Shown here piece by piece: positions 35,316 through 43,412 of a DNA stretch of 64,000 nucleotides. Position 1 is the stretch's first letter. Every line of letters begins with the position of its first letter. The notes beneath the pieces are model-generated. The model was given only the letters and a program-made list of their open reading frames with translations, was not told the origin of the DNA and made no database searches. A program made the translations under genes and the position numbers. Origin of the DNA: Elusimicrobiota bacterium (GTDB taxonomy: Bacteria; Elusimicrobiota; Elusimicrobia; UBA1565; UBA9628); contig JACPOW010000090.1 in NCBI GenBank assembly GCA_016191335.1, forward strand, positions 1-64,000. The letters are read 5' to 3'.

Positions 35316-36253
35316 TTCTCCACCTCAAGGAAAAGGGGCGGCGCGACCAGGGTCACCGTTCGTTTTTGAGAATCGTCGACATCTAAGCTGGTAGGGTGCG
35401 TCGGCCAAAAAAAGAAACGCAGCCAGCGGGCACGATTATCCCAGCGCGTGTAAACGGGGTGGAGTGTTATTTCATCCGAGTACCGAGCGCGTATTGAATA
35501 CCGTCCGGGACGATCGAACTTATACCGATCCAGATGGATGAACCCGTCTGGTGGCGCCGGAAAGGCAGGCGGATTTTCTACTGGTACGCGGGCTATGCCG
35601 TCCGCCACTCCCCCATCATCGGTTCGGACGCTCGTCGCGACTATGCGGTACGGCCGCAAAACAGAGGTGATCGTTCCAAAAGACTCGCCGGGGCTGAGCT
35701 GGACGAAACTCCATTCGCTCAGCTTCCCGGACTTGTAAAGACGGGCGATTTTCTCGTCGTCCGGCTGGTAGGGATAAACCATTCCCCCCGCCGATAGGGA
35801 AATCCCCTTGGAACCGGCGTAATTCCAGGCTATCCCCCCGTCGGGGCCAGGGGCGCCTTGCCGTTCGATTTCTCGTCCGTCGGGGTCGATGACGCTAACT
35901 CCAAAAAACCTCGAACTCTCCCCCAACTTTTCTGCATCGAGAAGATCGCGGACATAAATGGACGAAATCCTGCGACAAGATTTATTTTTTAGACGAGCCC
36001 GATACCACAGATATTGGGGCTCGCCCAGCTTGAGCTTCGAGGGTCTGACCTCGAAGGAGAACTCGAGAGGCTCTCAGCTCATCCCGTCTTGACAAGGTTG
36101 ATCGCACGGCACGATCACTGCGTAGTACCGTTTGAGATAGAAGGTGCCCGCGTAATGAATGCCAAGGAGGAGCGACGCGACGACGATCGCGCGTTTCCAC
36201 TCGAGAAGCTTCTTCCCCCATCTACGGAAGGTCGGCAGTCCTGTCTGGGTCAT
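35312..36253 (-). pseudogene. membrane-anchored protein gene split by one in-frame TGA
   Basis: Reading from ATG 36253, 59 codons encode a short cytosolic start, a membrane helix (AIVVASLLLGIHYAGTFYL) and CDQPCQDGMS, then TGA at 36076-36074. The same frame stays open for 253 more codons to 35312, beginning EPLEFSFEVRPSKLKLGEPQYLWYRARLKN, a beta-strand-rich sequence with no good ATG. The second half therefore looks like the missing periplasmic domain of the first. A nonsense mutation (CGA to TGA is one way), a sequencing error or readthrough would explain it. AT-richer than neighbours; it precedes the zincin-like gene by a GTGA overlap. Confidence 0.7.
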
Positions 36254-36367
36254 AAAAATAAAAAAGAGGAAGCGCATGCGCGCTTCCTCTGGTCTCACCC
36301 GATTAAGGTCGGGTCGTGGATGCCCCGGGGCCTATTCCCCGAGTTACAGAGCGTCCCTCGCGGGACT
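36252..36367 (-). ncRNA. candidate structured small RNA
   Basis: The minus strand of this gap can fold into hairpin GUCCC-GCGA-GGGAC, an outer helix CUCUG/CAGAG (with inner CUC/GAG) enclosing GGGG/CCCC and ACCCGA-CCUUAA-UCGGGU hairpins, then a strong terminator. A TATACT lies 7 bases upstream of 36367. The RNA would be about 115 nt. I do not see the conserved cores of 6S, SRP or tmRNA. It could instead be the 3' untranslated end of the gene at 37018-36443. Confidence 0.45.
36254..36290 (-). terminator. intrinsic terminator
   Basis: A 10-bp stem (36265-36274 with 36281-36290, AGAGGAAGCG) is followed on the minus strand by TTTTTTATTTTT. It ends the small RNA and any transcript arriving from the complex I operon and the 37018-36443 gene. 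Confidence 0.85.
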
Positions 36368-36373
36368 TGCTTC

Positions 36374-36379
36374 AGTATA
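36374..36379 (-). promoter_or_regulatory. -10 element for the candidate small RNA
   Basis: Minus-strand TATACT predicts a start near 36367. There is no matching -35, so support is modest. Confidence 0.4.
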
Positions 36380-36442
36380 GAGTCCGATCCCCCGGCGCGC
36401 CTGAGGCATTGGACCCAAGGAGGGCTGGGCCAAAGGCCCGGG

Positions 36443-37018
36443 CTACTTCTTCTTGCCGAAAAGGAAGGAGAGGACGGCGCCCGCGCCGATGAGCAGGCCG
36501 CCGACGAGCGCGAGGGCCACGAGCGGCGTGCCGCCGAGGGCCAGGCCGACGCCGAGCAGGGCGACGCCGCCGATGACGGCGTACTTCCCGTACGCGCCGT
36601 ACTTGTCGGTCGGGGAGGCCCCGCCCGTGGTGGAGCCTTCGCCCTTCACCGGCGTGTAGATGGTGATGCCGTTGAGCGGCTTCTTGCCCTCGAAGTAGTA
36701 GTCGGTGCCGGCGCCGGGGTTGCCGGCCGGGGGCTGGGCCGCGGGCTCCTTGCGGGGCGGAGCGGGCGTCTCGTCGAGCGCGGGCGGCGGGTTCTTGCGC
36801 GGCTCTCCGATGGTGACGAACTCGACGGGCTCGAGCGTCTGGATCGTGAAGCTCTGGTCGAAGGACTTGCCGGCGCGGGCCGAGGCGTCCTCGCGGGCGC
36901 CGAAAGACGCGGGATCGGCGGCGGCCTGGCTGCGCAGGGCCTCGAGGGTCGCGGACATCGCCGCGGGATCCGCGGCGGCGGGGACGGCTAGGAAGAGGAC
37001 CAGGAGCGCGCGTGTCAT
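36443..37018 (-). CDS. secreted or anchored protein with C-terminal helices
   Basis: A 191-residue protein with a signal peptide (TRALLVLFLAVPAAADPA), a Pro-rich middle (EPRKNPPPALDETPAPPRKEP) and a C-terminal hydrophobic stretch (about 145-187) forming two helices and ending in FGKKK. No known domain. It lies 22 bases after nuoN but has its own -10 just before the ATG, so it can be expressed on its own. Confidence 0.6.
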   Translation of the reverse strand: MTRALLVLFLAVPAAADPAAMSATLEALRSQAAADPASFGAREDASARAGKSFDQSFTIQTLEPVEFVTIGEPRKNPPPALDETPAPPRKEPAAQPPAGNPGAGTDYYFEGKKPLNGITIYTPVKGEGSTTGGASPTDKYGAYGKYAVIGGVALLGVGLALGGTPLVALALVGGLLIGAGAVLSFLFGKKK

Positions 37019-37027
37019 TGCGCTAAT

Positions 37028-37036
37028 ATTGTAGCA
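37028..37036 (-). promoter_or_regulatory. extended -10 promoter of the 37018 gene
   Basis: Minus-strand TGC-TACAAT (-10 at 37028-37033) predicts a start about 3 bases before the ATG. Confidence 0.55.
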
Positions 37037-37040
37037 CGGA

Positions 37041-38453
37041 CTACGGCAGAATCTGCGTCGAGGCGCGCACGCCGGCGATCAGCGGCTCGGGGTGCAGACC
37101 GAACAGCAGGACGCCGACGACCGCCACCGCCACGCCGCCGCAGACGTAGGCGCCGACGGGGATGGCGACCTCGTCCGACGGGTCGCGGAAGAACATGCGG
37201 TGCGCGATCGCGAAGTAGTAGTAGACCGAGACGACGCTGTTGAGGACGCCGACGACGGCCAGCCACCACTGCCCCGCCTGGACGGCCGAGGAGAAGATCA
37301 CCAGCTTGCCCATGAAGCCCGCCAGCGGCGGGATGCCGGCCAGGGACAGCAGGCAGAACATCAGGGAGAGCGCCAGGCCGAGCCGGTTCTTGGCGAGGCC
37401 GTCGAACGAGGACAGGTCGTAGCTCCCCTTCGCCGAGCCGACGGCCTGGACGACGGCGAACGCGCCGACGTTCATCGCCACGTACACGAAGGAGTACAGC
37501 ATCACGCCCTCGCGGCCGAGCGGCGAGCCGACGGCGAGGCCGATGAGCAGGTAGCCCGCCTGGGCGATCGAGGAGTAGGCGAGCAGGCGCTTGACGTCGG
37601 TCTGGAACATCGCGGTGAAGTTGCCGATCGTCATCGTCAGCGCGGCCATGACGGCGAAGAGCAAGGTCAGGTCGTAGGCCTGCAGCGGGAACACCGCGCC
37701 GAACACGCGCGCGAGGGCGGCGAAGGTCGCGAGCTTGGGCGCCACGGACAGGAAGGTCGTCACCGGCGTCGGCGCCCCCTCGTACGCGTCGGGCACCCAG
37801 AAGTGCATCGGGGCCAGGGACGCCTTGAAGGCGAAGCCGAGGAGGATGAGGACGAGGGAGAGGATCAGCATCGGGCTCGGGGCCGCGGCGGCCGCGGAGA
37901 GCTGGGTCGTCCCGGTGGCGCCGTAGTACAGCGAGATGCCGTAGACGAGGATGGCCGAGGAGAACGCGCCGAACAGGAAGTACTTCATCGAGCCTTCGTT
38001 GGACTTCGGGTTCTTGCGCTCGAAGCCGGTCAGGATGAAGGAGGAGATCGAGACCAGCTCGAGCGCGACGAAGATCATCAGCAGGTTCGTCGAGGAGACG
38101 AGGTACATGAGCCCCGCCGTGGAGAGCAGCATCAGCGCCGAGAAGGTCCCGGCCTGGCTCTCCGGCAGCTCCTTGTAGTCGAGGCCGAGCAGCAGGCACA
38201 GCACGCAGGTGAGCAAAGTCGTCACTTTAAAAAACTGGCTGAACGGGTCGACGGACCACAGCGAGCCGACGCCGTGGGCCGAGGCGTCCCCGAGGGACAG
38301 CGCGACCCAGGCCAGGACGCCCGCGGCCGAGAGCCAGGCGAGATGGTACAGCGCGCGGGCCCGCTTGGCCGGCAGGATCAGGTCCGCGAAGGCCACGCCG
38401 AGCGCCAGCGTCGCCAGGATCGTCTCCGGAAGGAGCAGCCGCAGGTTGTTCAT
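37041..38453 (-). CDS. nuoN: NADH-quinone oxidoreductase subunit N
   Basis: A 470-residue proton-pumping subunit with about fourteen helices, homologous to Mrp antiporters. Landmarks are [25 protein letters not shown] (Glu of the half-channel), [23 protein letters not shown] (key Lys) and [10 protein letters not shown]. It begins 1 base after the nuoM stop and ends the nuo series. Confidence 0.93.
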   Translation of the reverse strand: [470 protein letters not shown]

Positions 38454-38454
38454 C

Positions 38455-39912
38455 TCACTTCCCCAGCATGTGCTCGATGGTCTTGTTCATGAGGTCGAGC
38501 GGCCACTTCGGGTACACGCCGAAGAGCACCGTCAGGACCGCGAGCGGCGCGATCGAGATCAGCTCGCGCGCCGTCATGTCCGGGAGGTCGGCCCACTTCT
38601 CGTTGAACTTGCCGAGGAACACCTTCTGCATCATGCGCAGGAAGAAGGCGGCCGTCGCGATGATCCCGAGGACCGAGATCGCCGCGGCGAGCTTCCAGGT
38701 CTGGAACGCGCCGAGGAAGCACAGGAACTCGCCGATGAAGCCGGCGAGGCCGGGCAGGCCCAGCGAGGCGAAGCATGTTAAGGACATCAGCGCTGCATAA
38801 ACCGGGAGCTTCACCGCCAGCCCGCCGAACGCCGAGACGTCGCGGGTGTGCGCGCGGTCGTAGATCACGCCGACGAGCAGGAACAGCGCGCCCGTGATGA
38901 TGCCGTGCGTCAGCATCTGGAACACCGCGCCGGTGAAGCCCGCCGTGGTCATCCCGGCGATGCCGAGCAGGCAGTAGCCCATGTGGTTGACCGAGGAGTA
39001 GGCGACCATCTTCTTCATGTCGGTCTGCGCCATGGCGCACAGCGCGCCGTAGACGATGTTGATGACCGCGATGACGATGAGGGCCGGCAGGAACCACTGG
39101 AAGCCCAGCGGCGCCAGCGTGTAGGAGATGCGCAGCAGGCCGTAGACCCCCATTTTAAGAAGCACTGCGGCCAATATGACCGAGATCGCCGTCGGGGCCT
39201 CGACGTGGGCCAGCGGCAGCCAGGTGTGGAACGGGAAGGCGGGGATCTTGATCGCCATCCCGAAATACAGCCCCAAGAAGACCAATATCTGGAAGTGCCG
39301 GTCCCAGCCGCCGGTCAGCTTGGCGAGCTCGAGCATGTCGAAGGTGTGCGGGGCGGGGCTCGCGAAGTACAGCGCGAGGATGGCCAGGAGCATGAACACC
39401 GAGCCGGTCAGGGTGTACAGGAAGAACTTGATCGCGGCGAACTCCTTGCGGGGGCCGCCCCAGACGCCGATGAGGAAGTACATCGGGACGAGGGTGAGCT
39501 CCCAGAACACGTAGAAGAGGATGAGGTCGAGGGCGCAGAACACGCCGGTCATGCCGACCTCGAGGACGAGGAACCAGAAGAAGTACTCCTTGACCCGGTG
39601 CTCGATGCCGAGCGAGCCGATCAAGCCGATGACGCACATGAAGGTCGTCAGGAGCACGAGAGGGTAGGACAGGCCGTCCACGCCGAGGTAGTACTGGACG
39701 CCGAACGAGGGGATCCAGGAGAAGCGCTCGACGAACTGCATCTCGTGCGTGCCGCGGCTGAAGCCGGGCAGCATGGCCAGGGAGGCGATCAACGCGATGC
39801 CCGCGAAGACGAAGGCGACGGTCTGGATCGCCCGGACCTTCTCCTTCGGGATGCACAGGATGATCAGCGCTCCGACGAGGGGCGCGAACGTGACCAGTGA
39901 GAGCATGTTCAT
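38455..39912 (-). CDS. nuoM: NADH-quinone oxidoreductase subunit M
   Basis: A 485-residue antiporter-like subunit. It shows YYLGVDGLSYPLVLLTTF, FWELTLVPMYFLIGVWGG (Glu of the channel), FAFHTWLPLAHVEAPT-like (here PAFPFHTWLPLAHVEAPTAISVILA) and VAYSSVNHMGYCLLGI. AGGAG lies 8 bases before the ATG at 39912. Located between nuoL and nuoN as usual. Confidence 0.94.
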   Translation of the reverse strand: MNMLSLVTFAPLVGALIILCIPKEKVRAIQTVAFVFAGIALIASLAMLPGFSRGTHEMQFVERFSWIPSFGVQYYLGVDGLSYPLVLLTTFMCVIGLIGSLGIEHRVKEYFFWFLVLEVGMTGVFCALDLILFYVFWELTLVPMYFLIGVWGGPRKEFAAIKFFLYTLTGSVFMLLAILALYFASPAPHTFDMLELAKLTGGWDRHFQILVFLGLYFGMAIKIPAFPFHTWLPLAHVEAPTAISVILAAVLLKMGVYGLLRISYTLAPLGFQWFLPALIVIAVINIVYGALCAMAQTDMKKMVAYSSVNHMGYCLLGIAGMTTAGFTGAVFQMLTHGIITGALFLLVGVIYDRAHTRDVSAFGGLAVKLPVYAALMSLTCFASLGLPGLAGFIGEFLCFLGAFQTWKLAAAISVLGIIATAAFFLRMMQKVFLGKFNEKWADLPDMTARELISIAPLAVLTVLFGVYPKWPLDLMNKTIEHMLGK

Positions 39913-39927
39913 TGAGCGTTCTCCTAA

Positions 39928-42081
39928 TTAGCGCGTCAGAATCAAGGTCGCCGCGAGGCTGAACGCGATCGCGGCGTACATCAGATATTCCTGCACCTGG
40001 CCGTCCTTGACGAGGGCGCGCAGGCCCACGCCGAGGTCGAGGCTGAGTCCCCCGAAGCCGTCCACGGTCCGGTCCACGAAAAGGGCATCTAAAAGATTGC
40101 TGACCTCAGCTACTATTCGCATCAGCAGGCCCCACCCGTCCACGAACACCCGGTCCACCACGTTCGCGTCGATCCAGAACGCGAGCGCGGCGACCTTGTC
40201 GCACAGGACGACGAGGAGGTCGAAGGCGTCGTCGAGGAACCAGCGCCGGTCGAGCAGGCGGAAGACCGGGGCGAGGTTCGCCTTGAGGCCGTCGGCGACG
40301 GCGTACTTCGGGCCCTTATACAGGAAGAAGGCCAGGCCGATGGAGCCGAGGACGAGGAACGGCAGGGCGAGGTGCAGCCAGTGAGGCAGATGGCCTTCGT
40401 GATGCTCGGCCTCCCCCCCCTCGTGGCTGGCGGCGGCCGCGTGGGCCTCCGCGGGCGCCTCCGTGGCTGGGGCGGCGTGCTCCACGGGAACGGCGACCGC
40501 CGCGTGCTCCGCCGGCTTCGCCTCGGCGGGATGCGCTTCGGCCGGCTTCGCCTCGGCCGGATGGGCCTCGGCCGCGGCCGGCGCCTGGGGCGCCGTGATC
40601 GTCGGCTTGGCGAGCAGGCTGTACACGAGCCCCTTGCGGTCCAGCATGAAGCCCGAGACGAGCGCCAGGAAGGCGAGCAGGACGAGCGGCCCGGTCATCA
40701 GGAACGGGGACTCGTGCGCGTGGTGGTGCTTCTCGTGGTCGCGGTCGTCGCCCCAGAAGGTCAGGATGAACAGGCGCGACATGTAGAAGGCGGTCATCAG
40801 GGCCGTGCCGAGCATGATCCAGAAGATCGGCTGGTTGGCGTGGTAGATGTTCGCCAGGATCATGTCCTTCGAGTAGTAGCCCGAGGTGAACGGGATGCCC
40901 GCGATCGCGAGTATGGCCGCGCCCATGGTCAGGAAGGTGACCGGCATCTTCTTCGACAAGCCGCCCATGAGGCGCATGTCGTTGGTGTGCACCGAGTGGA
41001 TGACCGAGCCGGCGCCGAGGAACAGCAGGGCCTTGAAGAACGCGTGCGTCGTCAGGTGGAACAGGCCGGCGGTGTAGCCGCCGACGCCGAGCGCGCACAT
41101 CATGAAGCCGAGCTGGGAGACGGTGGAGAAGGCCAGCACGCGCTTGATGTCGTAGCTGACGAGCGCCATCGCCGCCGCCATGAAGGCCGTGATGCAGCCG
41201 ATCCACGCCGCCGCGAGCATCGCGTCGGGCGCGGCGAGGAAGACGAAGTACAGGCGCGCCACGACGAAGATGCCGGCCGCGACCATGGTCGCGGCGTGGA
41301 TCAGCGCCGAGCCGGGCGTCGGGCCTTCCATCGCGTCGGGCAGCCAGATGAACAGCGGGAACTGGGCGGACTTGCCCATCGCCCCGAACAGGATGCCGAT
41401 CGCGATCACGGTGGCGACCGTCGTCGTCATGTAGCCCTGGTTGATGAACTGGTGGATCTGCGTGATCTGGAACGAGCCGACCTTCGCGAAGATGAACAGC
41501 AGGGCGAGGTACAGGCCGGAGTCGCCGAGCTTGGTGGTCATGAAGGCCTTCTTCTGCGCCTCGGTCGGTCCGTCCTTCTCGAACCAGAAGCCGATCAGGA
41601 GGTAGGAGGACAGGCCCATCAGCTCCCAGCTCATGAAGCCGACGAGGATGTTGCTCGAGACGACGAGGCCGAGCATCGACGCCGTGAAGAACGAGACGAA
41701 GGCGAAGTACCGCTTGTAGCGGGCGTCCTCGTGCATGTAGGCGATCGAGTAGATCTGCACCATGAGGCTGACGAGCGTCACGACGACGAGCGTCAGGGCG
41801 GCGGGGCCGTCGATCAGCACGCCGATCGGCATGTCGTAGAGGAAGGACTTCCCCCCGATGGAGGCCGCGAAGGAGAACCACTGCCAGTTGTGCTCGTACG
41901 GCAGGGGCACCGTCCCGCCGGCGACGGCGTTCAATATGGACAGGGACATGCCCAGGCAGATGGCCATCGCGCCGATGCCGATCCACGGCGCGGGCGAATG
42001 AGGGTCTTCCTTCGCGCCGAACATCATGATCAGCGAAGCGGCGAAGGGGATCAGCGGGATCAGGTAGGCGTGTTCGATCAT
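39928..42081 (-). CDS. nuoL: NADH-quinone oxidoreductase subunit L
   Basis: A 717-residue antiporter-like subunit with the lateral helix typical of NuoL. Motifs: FMSWELMGLSSYLLIGFW, GKSAQFPLFIWLPDAMEGPTPGSALIHAATMV and LAFSTVSQLGFMMCALG. Unusually, about 90 residues rich in Ala, Pro, Glu and His (repeats of EAHPAEAKPA) sit in a loop before the last helices. It starts right after nuoK. Confidence 0.94.
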   Translation of the reverse strand: MIEHAYLIPLIPFAASLIMMFGAKEDPHSPAPWIGIGAMAICLGMSLSILNAVAGGTVPLPYEHNWQWFSFAASIGGKSFLYDMPIGVLIDGPAALTLVVVTLVSLMVQIYSIAYMHEDARYKRYFAFVSFFTASMLGLVVSSNILVGFMSWELMGLSSYLLIGFWFEKDGPTEAQKKAFMTTKLGDSGLYLALLFIFAKVGSFQITQIHQFINQGYMTTTVATVIAIGILFGAMGKSAQFPLFIWLPDAMEGPTPGSALIHAATMVAAGIFVVARLYFVFLAAPDAMLAAAWIGCITAFMAAAMALVSYDIKRVLAFSTVSQLGFMMCALGVGGYTAGLFHLTTHAFFKALLFLGAGSVIHSVHTNDMRLMGGLSKKMPVTFLTMGAAILAIAGIPFTSGYYSKDMILANIYHANQPIFWIMLGTALMTAFYMSRLFILTFWGDDRDHEKHHHAHESPFLMTGPLVLLAFLALVSGFMLDRKGLVYSLLAKPTITAPQAPAAAEAHPAEAKPAEAHPAEAKPAEHAAVAVPVEHAAPATEAPAEAHAAAASHEGGEAEHHEGHLPHWLHLALPFLVLGSIGLAFFLYKGPKYAVADGLKANLAPVFRLLDRRWFLDDAFDLLVVLCDKVAALAFWIDANVVDRVFVDGWGLLMRIVAEVSNLLDALFVDRTVDGFGGLSLDLGVGLRALVKDGQVQEYLMYAAIAFSLAATLILTR
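40400..40590 (-). repeat. low-complexity repeat tract inside nuoL
   Basis: Short imperfect direct repeats of about 18-24 bases encode EAHPAEAKPA units and then His/Glu-rich HEGGEAEHHEGH. The tract keeps frame, so it is an in-gene expansion. Confidence 0.7.
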
Positions 42082-42082
42082 A

Positions 42083-42400
42083 TCAGCCCTTGAGGAGATT
42101 GAAGTCTTCGGCGTACACGGTGTCCGTGCCGCGGTAGATCGCGAGCAGCAAGGCGAGGCCGACGACGATCTCGGCGGCGGCCACGGTCATCACGAAAAGC
42201 GCCAGCGCCTGGCCGGTCACGCCCTCCGGGTGGAGGAAGCGGTCGAAGGCGGCGAGGTTGATGTTGGCGGCGTTGAACATCAGCTCGATCGACATCAGGA
42301 TGCCGCTGATGTTGCGCCGGGTCAGGGCGCCGAATATGCCGATGAGGAACAGGATGCCCGCCAGGGTCATGTAGTGCGCCAGGGTCAGAGGGGCGTTCAT
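42083..42400 (-). CDS. nuoK: NADH-quinone oxidoreductase subunit K
   Basis: A 105-residue subunit with three helices. The conserved membrane glutamates are present in ILMSIELMFNAANINL and TVAAAEIVVGLALLLAI. Start at ATG 42400, overlapping the nuoJ stop (ATGA). Confidence 0.94.
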   Translation of the reverse strand: MNAPLTLAHYMTLAGILFLIGIFGALTRRNISGILMSIELMFNAANINLAAFDRFLHPEGVTGQALALFVMTVAAAEIVVGLALLLAIYRGTDTVYAEDFNLLKG

Positions 42401-42891
42401 GAGGCTTTCTCCGTGCGGGTGAAGAAGACGGCGCCGAGCAGCGCCGCGAGCAGGACGAGCGAGATCAGCTCGAAGGGCAGCAGCCACTCGCCGAGGAACA
42501 GCCGGCCGATGTCGTGGGTGCCCGGCTTCGCGGCGGCCGTGACGACGGTGCCGGCGTGGAGCCGCGCGACCTTGAACAGGCCGACGGCGGCGACGGCGCA
42601 GACGAGGAGCGCGGCCATCCAGCGCTCGTTGACCTGGCGCAGGTGCAGGTCCGAGGCCCGTCCGAGCAGCATGACGACGAACATCACGAGGACCGCGATG
42701 CCGGACACGTAGACCATGATCTGCGCGCCGAAGAGGAAGTCCGCGCCCAGCGAGGCGTAGATCCCGGCGACCCCGGCCAGCGACAGGCCGAGGAACAGGG
42801 AGGAGTGCACGGTGTTGCGATGCAGGACCACGGCCAGGGCGCTCGCCACGGTCAGGAGCGCGAGCGAGTAGAACACGATCTGGTCTATCAT
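42397..42891 (-). CDS. nuoJ: NADH-quinone oxidoreductase subunit J
   Basis: A 164-residue membrane subunit with five helices and the pi-bulge helix sequence GADFLFGAQIMVYVSGIAVLVMFVVML. It follows nuoI by 1 base and overlaps nuoK. Confidence 0.92.
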   Translation of the reverse strand: MIDQIVFYSLALLTVASALAVVLHRNTVHSSLFLGLSLAGVAGIYASLGADFLFGAQIMVYVSGIAVLVMFVVMLLGRASDLHLRQVNERWMAALLVCAVAAVGLFKVARLHAGTVVTAAAKPGTHDIGRLFLGEWLLPFELISLVLLAALLGAVFFTRTEKAS

Positions 42892-42892
42892 C

Positions 42893-43405
42893 CTAGCTCC
42901 TCCTCGGCCGCACGTCGTGGATGGCGATCTGGCCCTCGGGGTCCTTGAAGTCCTGGACCTTCTGGTCGAAGTACTTGCCGATGAACGGGAAGTCCTTCTT
43001 CCAGCAGCGCACCATCTCGTCGCGCTTCGTGAAGATCACCTCGTAGTCGAGGGAGTGCCAGACGGACTTGGGCTTCGTCGGGCAGGCCTCCTCGCACAGG
43101 CGGCAGAAGTTGCACTTGCCGAAGTCGATCGAGTACCACTCGACCTTGGCGATCTTCTTGCCGGTCTCGTTCTTGGCGTTCTCGAGCTGGATGCAGTTGG
43201 ACGGGCAGGCCTTCACGCACAGGTTGCACGAGATGCAGGTCTGCTGGTCGAAGAGCAGCGCCCCGCGGTAGGCCTCGAAGGGCACCAGCTTCTCGTCGGG
43301 GTAGTGGATCGTGACGGCCGGCTTGAACATGTACTTGAGCGTGATCCAATGGCCCTGGACGATGGCCTTGGAGTTGTTGAAGATGCTGGCGAAGTAGCGG
43401 ATCAT
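42893..43405 (-). CDS. nuoI: NADH-quinone oxidoreductase subunit I
   Basis: A 170-residue ferredoxin-like subunit. Two [4Fe-4S] motifs, CISCNLCVKACPSNC and CNFCRLCEEACP, carry clusters N6a and N6b toward NuoB. The N-terminal amphipathic helix (MIRYFASIFNN...GHWITLKYMF) docks it to NuoH. Confidence 0.94.
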   Translation of the reverse strand: MIRYFASIFNNSKAIVQGHWITLKYMFKPAVTIHYPDEKLVPFEAYRGALLFDQQTCISCNLCVKACPSNCIQLENAKNETGKKIAKVEWYSIDFGKCNFCRLCEEACPTKPKSVWHSLDYEVIFTKRDEMVRCWKKDFPFIGKYFDQKVQDFKDPEGQIAIHDVRPRRS

Positions 43406-43412
43406 GAGGTCC

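Noticed and set aside
36254-36298. A longer N terminus for the split gene, starting at 36298
   Set aside because: These codons are the terminator stem and its T run; ATG 36253 is the first start after it.
36252-36367. The structured RNA as 6S, SRP (4.5S) or tmRNA
   Set aside because: No long bulged hairpin of 6S type, no GGAAG/AGCAG SRP core, no tRNA-like ends.
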